From Clostridia bacterium (GTDB lineage Bacteria; Bacillota; Clostridia; Oscillospirales; CAG-272), in contig JAFSSP010000007.1 in the NCBI GenBank assembly GCA_017450945.1, positions 1-64,000 on the forward strand: DNA of 64,000 nt. Direction: 5' to 3'. Below, in pieces: positions 42,389 through 50,440 of the stretch. The position numbers and the translations under genes were made by a program. Position 1 is the stretch's first letter; each line of letters opens with the position of its first letter. The notes beneath the pieces were generated by a model. That model searched no databases. It saw only the letters and a program-made list of their open reading frames with translations, and was not told the DNA's origin.

Positions 42389-44245
42389 ATGAGGATCCTT
42401 TGGCGGCGTCCTTTGTTTTGCTGTTGTATCCTGTCGGTTTTGCTTGTCATACTTGCCGGACAACTCTCCAAAGGAGAAAGAATTGCGCTCCTTTTGATCC
42501 CGCTGGTTGCAGCTTTTGTTTTGGCCGTTCTTCTCAAAAAACAGTTTCGAAAGGTTTTTCTTCCGTTTCTATGTTGCCTTCTTGCAAGCCTTTTGCTTTT
42601 GTCTTCGTCTCTTTACTTTGACGGCGTTTATCCATCCTATCAAAAACTCGTAGGCGAGGAATGCAAAATCTCCGGATATGTTGACGGCCGCCGGAACAGA
42701 ACCGATTCCTTTTTGATCACCGTGACCGAGCTTAACGGAGAGACGGTCAACTTTCGCGCCGCACTGGATTGCGCTTTTGCTTCCGGCTTGCAGGTTGGTG
42801 ATCACATTGAAACCTCTGTAATAGGAGAATCTTTTGAAGAGGACGGGCTTCTCGACGGCGCGCAAAGCCTCACTTCAGATGGTGTGAAGATCCTTTTTCG
42901 ATGCGAGGATCTTGACGGCCTGCTTTCTTGGCGCGAGGAGGGCTTTCACCCGCTTTTGCTGTTTCGCAAGTGGAATCACATGCTTTCCATCCGTCTGCAA
43001 AACGCGATCGGCGGCGAGGAGGGAAGTCTTGCCACGGCTCTGCTACTGGGTAACAAGAGCGGTCTTTCGAGCGATACGACGCTCGCCTTCCGGAGAGCCG
43101 GCGTCTCTCATCTTCTTGCGTTGAGCGGATTACACATTTCCATTTTGATTGCGGCTCTGGAGTTTCTTTTGCGCCGGCTTATGATCGGTAGAAAGATTCG
43201 CATGATCTTTCTTTGCGGTGGGCTTTTGTTCTATCTTGCCCTGACCGGCTTTCAGATCTCCTGCATCCGGGCGTCTCTTATGGTCTTTGCTGTTTGCCTT
43301 GCAAAAATCCTTTGGGAGGATCCTGATCCTTTGACCTCGCTCGGCGTTGCGCTGTATCTGACGCTTTTATTCTGTCCTTATTTGATCGGGGATATCGCGC
43401 TTTGGATGTCCTATCTTGCCGCTTTCGGCATCCTTGTCTTTTCTCCCGCGATCCGTCTGCTTCCGGAAGCACTTGCAAAGCGTCTTCCGCAAAAGCTTGC
43501 AAAGCTGATAGGCAGGATCCTTGGCGCGATCCTTGTCGGCTTTGCCGCAAACGCCGCGCTGTTGCTGTTTCTTTCTTTGACCTTTGGAGAAGCGTCGATC
43601 ACGTCGATCCTGGCAACGGCGGTTTTGTCTCTTCCCATGTCGCTCACGCTCATTGCGTCGATCTTCACGCTATTCTTTCCGGCGCTTGGCTTTTTGCCGA
43701 AATTCTTTGCATCCTTTATGATTGGCTTTTCCAATCGGATTTCGGATTGGCCGGGCGTTTTGCCGTCTTTGAATGAACCGCTTCTCATTGGGCTTTTGAT
43801 CGCGCTGACGGTTCTGTTTCTGGCCTTTGCGATCTTAAAGATCAAAAACCCGTTGGTGTTTTTAACCATTCCGCTTGCCGTCATCCTGCTTTTCGGTATC
43901 GCCGTTTGGATTCAATCAGGGAAAAACGCTTTGCAGATTACCGATCAGGCCGAAGTAAAAATCGAGGACGGAACCGTTTACGTTTTCTGCAAAGAGTTTG
44001 AGAACGCGCAGGATGTGTGGGAGCTAAAAGAGAATCTGCGCGCCCTTGGGACTTCCGAAATTCATCACCTGACGGTCAAAGACCATTCGTCGCTTCAGAC
44101 GTATGATCTTGCCAGACTTTCTGCGTCTATCCGAGTATTTTGCCTGCACCTGCCGCAACCGAAAACAAAGGAAGAACTTGCTTTTTCAAAACGGCTTGAG
44201 CAAGAGGCATCTTTGCACCGGATCTATGTTGTGTATGACAATTGA
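42389..44245 (+). CDS. comEC: ComEC/Rec2 competence channel protein lacking the metallo-beta-lactamase domain
   Basis: 618 residues. An N-terminal DUF4131 domain with helices (about 10-80) and OB-like part (about 85-170) leads to the competence domain with about eight helices (about 210-500). Its hallmark is FRRAGVSHLLALSGLHISIL. ComEC imports single-stranded DNA. Usual family members end in a metallo-beta-lactamase-like domain with HxHxDH; here only about 110 residues remain and no such motif is seen (a faint trace may be LTVKDHSSLQ). No comEA or other competence genes are nearby. A natural-transformation role is uncertain. Confidence 0.87.
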   Translation: MRILWRRPLFCCCILSVLLVILAGQLSKGERIALLLIPLVAAFVLAVLLKKQFRKVFLPFLCCLLASLLLLSSSLYFDGVYPSYQKLVGEECKISGYVDGRRNRTDSFLITVTELNGETVNFRAALDCAFASGLQVGDHIETSVIGESFEEDGLLDGAQSLTSDGVKILFRCEDLDGLLSWREEGFHPLLLFRKWNHMLSIRLQNAIGGEEGSLATALLLGNKSGLSSDTTLAFRRAGVSHLLALSGLHISILIAALEFLLRRLMIGRKIRMIFLCGGLLFYLALTGFQISCIRASLMVFAVCLAKILWEDPDPLTSLGVALYLTLLFCPYLIGDIALWMSYLAAFGILVFSPAIRLLPEALAKRLPQKLAKLIGRILGAILVGFAANAALLLFLSLTFGEASITSILATAVLSLPMSLTLIASIFTLFFPALGFLPKFFASFMIGFSNRISDWPGVLPSLNEPLLIGLLIALTVLFLAFAILKIKNPLVFLTIPLAVILLFGIAVWIQSGKNALQITDQAEVKIEDGTVYVFCKEFENAQDVWELKENLRALGTSEIHHLTVKDHSSLQTYDLARLSASIRVFCLHLPQPKTKEELAFSKRLEQEASLHRIYVVYDN

Positions 44246-44258
44246 ACTTTACCGATGT

Positions 44259-44295
44259 GCAGCCGGATTTCTGTGTCGAAATTCGGCTGCTTTTC
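44259..44295 (+). terminator. Terminator after comEC
   Basis: A 12-bp stem (GCAGCCGGATTT with AAATTCGGCTGC, one G-T pair) is followed by TTTTC. A second small hairpin (TCCCG with CGGGA, about 44316-44330) lies before dpaA; the rest of the gap holds no clear promoter. Confidence 0.8.
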
Positions 44296-44361
44296 ATATT
44301 CTGTTAACGTCATCCCGATTGCGGGACGACAAGAGACAACCGATTTTCAAGGGAGCTGTAT

Positions 44362-45240
44362 ATGGAAATATCCGCGCTGAGGTATGCTGTTTTCGGAGGG
44401 GATGCAAGGCAGAGCTTTCTTACCGAGATCTTGCGGCGAAAAGGTCTTACAGTCGATTCATTCGGCGTTCCGGATCAGCCCGATACCGGATCCTGGAAGA
44501 AGATTTTAGAGAGGGCCGACTGCCTCTTCTTGCCGCTTCCAATCACGCGCGACGGCGTGAGATTGTTTTGCGAAGACAGGGAAGACATTGTTCCGGTTCG
44601 TCTGGATCGATTTTTTGATTGTGCGGGCAAGATCCTGTTTGCGGGAAGGATCCCGCCTTCCTTTCGCGCATCGGTCAGTGCAAGCGGAGGGAGAATTTAC
44701 GATTATTTTGATTCGGAATCTTTGCAGATCCTCAACGCACTGCCAACCGCGGAGGGTGCGATCTTTACGGCAATGAAAGAGCTTCCGGTCACGCTTTGCG
44801 GCGCTTGCATTGCGGTGATCGGATACGGACGGATCGGGCGCCTGTTAACCGATCGTCTGGTCGCGCTCGGCTCGTCTGTGACCGTCTATGAAAGAAAAGA
44901 GGATCGGCATCCGTATATCCGGTTTTCAAAAGCGGCGGCAAGTCCATTCTTTGACGCCGGCGGGAAAAAACAGCTGTTATCGCTTCCAAGAGATTGCAGA
45001 GTCCTTTTCAACACCGTCCCGGAACCGATCTTTACGCGGGAAGTGCTGGAATTTTTCCCGAAGAATTGCCTGTTTGTCGATCTTGCTTCTCCGCCCGGCG
45101 GGCTGGATCCTGTGGCGGCGTCGGAGTTGAATATTAACAGGGTCTGGGCGACCGCACTACCCGGAAAATATGCTCCGGAGAGCGCGGCGTCGTATCTTGC
45201 GGAAGAAGCGCTTTCGATCATAGAAAAAGCGACTTTGTAG
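44362..45240 (+). CDS. dpaA: Dipicolinate synthase subunit A
   Basis: 292 residues. With DpaB it oxidises dihydrodipicolinate to dipicolinic acid, the spore-core calcium chelator. An N-terminal DpaA domain (RYAVFGGDARQSFLTEIL) is followed by a Rossmann NAD(P) site (AVIGYGRIGRLLTDRLVALG, about 148-170). The C-terminal LFVDLASPPGGLD and ALPGKYAPESAASYLAEE segments match SpoVFA. An AAGGGAG RBS precedes the ATG. Expression is expected in the mother cell late in sporulation (sigma-K in B. subtilis). Confidence 0.95.
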   Translation: MEISALRYAVFGGDARQSFLTEILRRKGLTVDSFGVPDQPDTGSWKKILERADCLFLPLPITRDGVRLFCEDREDIVPVRLDRFFDCAGKILFAGRIPPSFRASVSASGGRIYDYFDSESLQILNALPTAEGAIFTAMKELPVTLCGACIAVIGYGRIGRLLTDRLVALGSSVTVYERKEDRHPYIRFSKAAASPFFDAGGKKQLLSLPRDCRVLFNTVPEPIFTREVLEFFPKNCLFVDLASPPGGLDPVAASELNINRVWATALPGKYAPESAASYLAEEALSIIEKATL

Positions 45241-45275
45241 CGGTTGTCAAAAGTTTTAGGAAAGGATCACAGAAT

Positions 45276-45836
45276 ATGCTTGGCTTTGCATTCTGCGGAT
45301 CATTTTGCACGCATCAAGCGGCGCTCTCCGAGATGAAGCGCCTGTTGGAAACAGGCTATGAGATCCAGCCGATCTTCAGTGAGGCTGTTTACACTACGGA
45401 TACCCGCTTTGGAAAGGCGGAAGACTTTGTACGCGAGGTGGAAGACGCCTGTCGCCGAAAGGCCATCCACAGGATTGTGGATGCAGAGCCGTTAGGTCCG
45501 AAGAACCCTATGGAAGCACTGATCATTTGCCCTTGTACCGGAAACACCCTGGCAAAGCTGGCAAACGGTGTGACCGATACTCCGGTTTGTATGGCGGCAA
45601 AAGCACATCTTCGATGCGACCGACCGCTTGTGATCGCGCTTGCTTCCAACGATGCGCTCTCGGCAAATCTCAAAAACATTGCCACTCTGCTGCAGCGAAA
45701 GAATCTGTATTTCGTTCCCATGCGGCAGGATGACCCGATCGGAAAACCGCATTCACTCGTTGCAAAGTTTTCGCTTCTCGAACCTACGCTTTCGGGTGCA
45801 ATGGAAGGAAAGCAATTACGAAACCTTTTTTTGTGA
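45276..45836 (+). CDS. dpaB: Dipicolinate synthase subunit B
   Basis: 186 residues, a flavoprotein of the HFCD fold. Motifs: GFAFCGSFCTHQAALSEM, then IICPCTGNTLAKLANGVTDT (the substrate/flavin loop), AAKAHLRCDRPLVIALASND and a final KNLYFVPMRQDDP. It sits 35 bases after dpaA with an AGGAAAGGA RBS. Its last 21 bases overlap the convergent flippase gene. Confidence 0.95.
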   Translation: MLGFAFCGSFCTHQAALSEMKRLLETGYEIQPIFSEAVYTTDTRFGKAEDFVREVEDACRRKAIHRIVDAEPLGPKNPMEALIICPCTGNTLAKLANGVTDTPVCMAAKAHLRCDRPLVIALASNDALSANLKNIATLLQRKNLYFVPMRQDDPIGKPHSLVAKFSLLEPTLSGAMEGKQLRNLFL

Positions 45837-47417
45837 AGATTTCGGCTCCGTAAAGCGGCAGATGGGCTTTGCGGGGCCTTTTTTCTCTTTTTTGAAGAGC
45901 GAAACAAGCCACGCTCGATCATCCCGGTTGAATCCGCCGAAAAAGCGCAACAGCAGAAGATAGAAGAAAGAGCAAAGGACAAGATGCAAAACGACCTTCC
46001 ATGCGCTCCCTCCTTTTGGTAAAATCAAAAACAGAATGCGGGAGAGGCAGGTCGCGCCCAGAATGCAAAAGAGAGGCTTGTAGATCCAGTCGAACACCCG
46101 TACCTTGGCGCGACTGATCGAAAGGAGTCGCCAGAGGCTCATTGTGGTATTGAAAAGTTCCGAGATGTAGATAGTGACAAGGTAGCCGACAATTCCAAAC
46201 CGAGGAATCAGGAGCTTTACGAGAAGAACCGAGAGGAGCGCGTCGGCAATATTGACGTTCATCGAATAAACCTGTTGTCCCAGCCCTTTGAGCATGGCGT
46301 CGGTCGAGGTGTCAAGGTACATGATCGGAATGAGCGGCGCAAGAAAACGGATGTAGCGCGCGGCTTCGGTCCCGGGATAGAGAAGCGCCCCAAGCTCTTC
46401 GGAACAGAAGAGTAAGATTCCGGAAACGCCAATAGCAAACGCGGCTGACAAAGAAAAAACGCGGCCGAACATATATTCAATGTGGCGTCTCTCGCCCTTG
46501 ACCCGACTCTCGGAAAACTCCGGAATGAGAAGCCCCGCAAAGGAGGAGATGAGCGCGGCTGGATAGAGCGCAACAGGAAGCGCCATACTTTGGATCACCC
46601 CGTAGGAGGAGAGCGCCGCTGCGTGACTTGCGCCGCTCTGCCGGAGCCCTTCCGGAATGAGGATGTGTTCAATCGTCAGAAGACCGGATCGGATATAGGT
46701 GGAGAAGGCGACCGGCAGTGCAATGCCGAGCAGCTTTTTGCCTTCGCTGTCTGCGGGGTCTTTCTTTGAAAAATGCCGTTTGCGATCGACAAGATAGAGG
46801 AGAAACTCCAAAAGAAAGGAGGATGCTTCTGCCAAAAGCCCGCCCAAGATGATCGAAAGCAGGGCGCTTTTTGCGTCTTTTGCAAAGAAAAAGGCCAAAA
46901 GAGAAGCGGTAAAACCGATCTTGAGCGTCTGCTCCGCAACCTGCACGAGCGCATTTTTGTAAACCCTGCGAACGGCCGAGAAGTATCCCGAGAAGGCAGA
47001 GGAGAGCGAAATGAGCGGGAGCGTCAGTCCCATGAGACGAAGCGGTTCGAGCGTGCGCTCATCTTTCAACCAGTGCGCCGAGATCGTTGGAGCAAGCAGG
47101 ATGAGAAGAAGCGCCGAAAGGATCCCGAAGCTGAGCGAATAGAACACGGCTTTTTCCATGACTCTGCGAACGCGCCCGGGCTCGTTTTTGCCGATCGCTT
47201 CCACCACAAGATGCGTCACGCCAAGATGCACGCCCGAGACTGCGAGCGTCAGTGCAAAGGAATAAACGCCGGAAATGAGAGAAAAAAGCCCCATGACCTC
47301 GGCGCCGGCACGGTTGGAAAGATAGACCTGAAAGCCGACTCCGACCGTCCGCATGAGCAGTGTGGATGCAGTCAGAAGCGCCGCATTCCAGATGATTCGT
47401 TTTGCCTCTTTTCGCAT
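45816..47417 (-). CDS. SpoVB-like MATE/MOP flippase (second copy)
   Basis: 533 residues, about 14 transmembrane helices. The N-terminus (IIWNAALLTASTLLMRTVGV then SNRAGAEVMGLFSLI) and YFSAVRRVYKNALVQVAEQ segment are of the SpoVB/stage V sporulation flippase group. In the MOP superfamily such proteins flip lipid-linked precursors. It is not closely similar to the copy at 37.9 kb. Its neighbour dpaB suggests, but does not show, a sporulation role. It starts with ATG preceded by GGGGGTG and has no visible terminator because its 3' end overlaps dpaB. Confidence 0.85.
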   Translation of the reverse strand: MRKEAKRIIWNAALLTASTLLMRTVGVGFQVYLSNRAGAEVMGLFSLISGVYSFALTLAVSGVHLGVTHLVVEAIGKNEPGRVRRVMEKAVFYSLSFGILSALLLILLAPTISAHWLKDERTLEPLRLMGLTLPLISLSSAFSGYFSAVRRVYKNALVQVAEQTLKIGFTASLLAFFFAKDAKSALLSIILGGLLAEASSFLLEFLLYLVDRKRHFSKKDPADSEGKKLLGIALPVAFSTYIRSGLLTIEHILIPEGLRQSGASHAAALSSYGVIQSMALPVALYPAALISSFAGLLIPEFSESRVKGERRHIEYMFGRVFSLSAAFAIGVSGILLFCSEELGALLYPGTEAARYIRFLAPLIPIMYLDTSTDAMLKGLGQQVYSMNVNIADALLSVLLVKLLIPRFGIVGYLVTIYISELFNTTMSLWRLLSISRAKVRVFDWIYKPLFCILGATCLSRILFLILPKGGSAWKVVLHLVLCSFFYLLLLRFFGGFNRDDRAWLVSLFKKEKKGPAKPICRFTEPKSSQKKVS

Positions 47418-47526
47418 GACGCACCCCCGGATTCGAATACTCCATTCTATGAAGGCGGCGATCAGAATATTTCAGAAAAAAACGGACAGACTTTTTTGTA
47501 AGAGTTTTTGAAAGAGGGTGCATTTT

Positions 47527-47727
47527 ATGGCCGTTTTTGTTTGCCGCCTTTGCGGATACGAATATGACGAGGAGGACGGGGATCCGTCCGGCGGTATCTC
47601 ACCCGGAACCGAATTCTACGATCTGCCGCGCTACTGGGTCTGCCCGAATTGTGGGGCCGACCGGGAGGATTTTGAAGAGCTTACTTCCGAAGAGAAAACC
47701 GAGGAAGCCGATCCAAGCCTATTTTGA
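47527..47727 (+). CDS. Rubredoxin
   Basis: 66 residues. One-iron electron carrier with the two CxxCG knuckles: C6/C9 (CRLCGY) and C39/C42 (CPNCGA), and the typical GISPGTEFYDLPRYWVC between them. The acidic C-terminal tail extends about 15 residues beyond the usual end. It is cytosolic, probably acting in oxygen or peroxide reduction. A GAGGG RBS lies 10 bases before the ATG. It is alone and 77 bases before polA. Confidence 0.93.
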   Translation: MAVFVCRLCGYEYDEEDGDPSGGISPGTEFYDLPRYWVCPNCGADREDFEELTSEEKTEEADPSLF

Positions 47728-47736
47728 TCCGGAAGA

Positions 47737-47766
47737 TTGACAAAACAGGCTCTTTCGTGGTAAAAT
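47737..47766 (+). promoter_or_regulatory. Promoter of polA
   Basis: Perfect TTGACA, 18 bases, TAAAAT, 38 bases before the polA ATG. Confidence 0.75.
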
Positions 47767-47803
47767 ACAGTCAGAAAAAATGACTGTGTGCGGAGGCGTC
47801 AGC

Positions 47804-50314
47804 ATGAAAACTTTACTTGCCATCGACGGAAACAGCATCCTGAACCGGGCCTTTTACGGCGTGCGCCCGCTGACGACAAAGGACGGCTTTCCAACCAACG
47901 CCCTCTACGGCATGGTGAACATCATTGAAAAGCAAAGAGAGGCACTCTCGCCCGATTTTTGCGCGGTTGCTTTCGATCTCAAAGCCCCGACCTTCCGGCA
48001 CAAGCTCTTTGACGCTTACAAGGCCGGGAGAAAGCCGATGCCGGATGATCTGCGGCTCCAGTTTCCGGTTGCAAAAGAATTGCTCACGGCACTTGGATAT
48101 CATATTCTGGAACAGGAAGGCTATGAGGCCGACGACATTCTCGGCACGCTCGCAAAAGAGTGTGGCGACGGAAAGGTAAGGGCCTATCTTCTGACCGGCG
48201 ACCGCGACGCGCTCCAGCTCATTGACGCAAACACGCACGTTCTCCTTGCCACCAATACCGATACGATCGACATGGACGAGGAGAAGTTTTTTGACCGCTA
48301 CGGCGTTCCGTCAAATCATTTTGTCGATGTCAAAGCCCTTATGGGAGACTCATCCGACAACATTCCCGGCGTTCCGGGTGTGGGCGAGAAGACCGCGCTC
48401 AGCCTGATTGCAAAATTTGGTACGCTTGACAGCGTTTACGAACACCTGACCGAGGCCGGGAGCACGCCGTCGCTTCTCAAAAAGCTGGAGGAGGGCAAAG
48501 AGAGCGCCTATCTCTCAAGGACGCTTGCTACCATCTGCAAAACCGTTCCGCTCCCGGAGGATCTATCTGATCTTGCCTATTTTGGAATCGACCAAGCAAA
48601 GGCGAGAGAACTTTTCTTAAAACTTGAATTCTCCGGCTTTCTCAAACGCTTTTCGCTCGATCAAGCGGTCAAGGTCGAAATCGAGATGCCCAAAGAGGTT
48701 TCCTGTGACAAAAAGGAACTTTCCACTCGACTTGCCGCTTGCAGTCTTCTTTCTCTTGACTGGCGTAAAAGCCCGGTAACGGTTTGTGACGGCAAAGAGC
48801 TGTTTTCGATTGATGTACCCCTTTCGGACTTGCTTCCGATCCTCAAAGAAAAAAAAGTCGTTCTTTACGATTGCAAGGGCTTTTTTGCAGTGACCGGGAT
48901 CGAGTCAAAAGAATTTGATCTTTTCGATCTGCAACTTGCCGCCTATCTCGTCAATGCCTCAAAAGGCAATTACGCCTTTTCCACGCTGGTTTCCGATTAT
49001 CTCGGAGAAGTGTACGACAGGGATGGAGAGAACGCATTTTACTCGATGCGACTCTACGAAAAGATCCTTGCAAAACTCGAGGAGAGCGGGCAGGCAAAGC
49101 TCCTTTGCGAGCTGGAGATCCCGCTTGCGCGCGTGCTCGCAAGCATGGAAAAGCGCGGCTTTTTCATCGACCGAAAGGGAATTGCCGCTTATGGAGAACA
49201 ACTGGATTCGGTAGCCGAAAGCCTCAAACAACAGATCTATTTCCATGCCGGAAAAGAGTTTAATATCGGCTCGCCCAAACAGCTTGGCGACGTGCTGTTT
49301 GAAACACTCGGACTCCCGCACGGAAAAAAGAGCAAGACCGGGTATTCCACAAACGCGGAAATCCTTGAAAAGCTCCGTCCCTATCACCCGATCGTCGAGG
49401 AAGTTCTTGATTACCGTCAGCTGACCAAACTGAAAAGCACCTACGTCGAGGGGCTTCTCAAGGTTGCCGACAGCGAGGGCAGAGTTCATTCCAACTTCAA
49501 GCAGACCGGTACGGCGACAGGCAGACTTTCGTCAAGCGATCCGAATCTGCAAAACATTCCGGTGCGCACCGAACTCGGCCGGGAACTCAGACGCTATTTT
49601 TTGCCGCAGGACCCCAATTACGTTTTGATCGACGCCGATTACTCGCAGATCGAGCTTCGTCTGCTTGCGCATATTTCGGGCGATGAGAATATGATCGCGG
49701 CCTTCCAGAGCGGCGAGGATATCCACACGTCGACCGCCGCAACCGTCTTCGGTGTGCCGAAAGAGGCGGTGACGAGCGAAATGCGCAAACGTGCAAAGGC
49801 CGTGAATTTCGGCATCCTTTACGGTATCGGCGCCTTCTCGCTTTCGGACGATCTCCATGTTACCAGACAAAAGGCGCAGGAGTATATCGACCAGTATCTT
49901 GCCTCCTATCCCGGCATCGATCTCTACCTCAAGGAGACGATCAAAAGCGCCTACGAGGTCGGCTTTGTGACCACCATGTTCGGACGCCGCAGATACATTC
50001 CCGAGCTTGCCGGAACCAATAAAGTTTTGCAAAAGTTCGGCGAGCGGGTCGCCATGAACAGCCCGATCCAGGGAAGCGCGGCAGATCTCATCAAAATCGC
50101 TATGATCCGTGTCTACGAGCGCTTGCAAAAAAGCGGTCTTGACGCTCACCTGATTTTGCAGGTGCACGACGAACTCATCCTTGAAGCGCATAAAGACTGC
50201 GCAAACGAGGCCGCAAAGATCTTAAAAGAAGAAATGGAAGGCGCATATCCCGATTGCAAAGTGCCTCTGACCGTCGATCTCCATATCGGAAAAACCTGGT
50301 TTGAGGCGAAATAA
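47804..50314 (+). CDS. polA: DNA polymerase I
   Basis: 836 residues. The N-terminal 5'-3' exonuclease (about 1-280; AIDGNSILNRAFYG, GYEADDILGTLA, GDSSDNIPGVPGVGEKTA) is followed by the 3'-5' exonuclease-fold domain and the polymerase (about 440-836; ATGRLSSSDPNLQNIPVRT, DADYSQIELRLLAHISGD, KAVNFGILYG, VHDELILEA). In the middle domain the acidic exonuclease residues are missing: LSLDWRKS stands where DTET is expected, so proofreading is probably lost, as in other Bacillota. The start at 47804 has a GGAGG RBS. Confidence 0.97.
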   Translation: MKTLLAIDGNSILNRAFYGVRPLTTKDGFPTNALYGMVNIIEKQREALSPDFCAVAFDLKAPTFRHKLFDAYKAGRKPMPDDLRLQFPVAKELLTALGYHILEQEGYEADDILGTLAKECGDGKVRAYLLTGDRDALQLIDANTHVLLATNTDTIDMDEEKFFDRYGVPSNHFVDVKALMGDSSDNIPGVPGVGEKTALSLIAKFGTLDSVYEHLTEAGSTPSLLKKLEEGKESAYLSRTLATICKTVPLPEDLSDLAYFGIDQAKARELFLKLEFSGFLKRFSLDQAVKVEIEMPKEVSCDKKELSTRLAACSLLSLDWRKSPVTVCDGKELFSIDVPLSDLLPILKEKKVVLYDCKGFFAVTGIESKEFDLFDLQLAAYLVNASKGNYAFSTLVSDYLGEVYDRDGENAFYSMRLYEKILAKLEESGQAKLLCELEIPLARVLASMEKRGFFIDRKGIAAYGEQLDSVAESLKQQIYFHAGKEFNIGSPKQLGDVLFETLGLPHGKKSKTGYSTNAEILEKLRPYHPIVEEVLDYRQLTKLKSTYVEGLLKVADSEGRVHSNFKQTGTATGRLSSSDPNLQNIPVRTELGRELRRYFLPQDPNYVLIDADYSQIELRLLAHISGDENMIAAFQSGEDIHTSTAATVFGVPKEAVTSEMRKRAKAVNFGILYGIGAFSLSDDLHVTRQKAQEYIDQYLASYPGIDLYLKETIKSAYEVGFVTTMFGRRRYIPELAGTNKVLQKFGERVAMNSPIQGSAADLIKIAMIRVYERLQKSGLDAHLILQVHDELILEAHKDCANEAAKILKEEMEGAYPDCKVPLTVDLHIGKTWFEAK

Positions 50315-50329
50315 TGGGAAAGAAAAAAT

Positions 50330-50378
50330 GCGGGAAGACCTTTTTTTGCAAAAAAAGGTTTTCCCGCACCCTTTCTAA
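50330..50378 (+). terminator. Long hairpin terminator after polA
   Basis: An 18-bp stem (GCGGGAAGACCTTTTTTT with its complement, one G-T pair, loop GC) spans 50330-50367, followed by a short T-rich part. It is close to a perfect inverted repeat. Confidence 0.8.
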
Positions 50379-50402
50379 AAAACGACAAAAGGGTATTATA
50401 AA

Positions 50403-50440
50403 GACCTCCGACAGCAGTTTGCCGGAGGTCGTTTTCTTTA
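50403..50440. terminator. Two-way terminator between polA and radA
   Basis: An 8-bp stem (GACCTCCG with CGGAGGTC, 12-base loop) followed by GTTTTCTTT on the + strand; on the - strand it lies right after radA and leads into TTTATAA. Confidence 0.85.
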
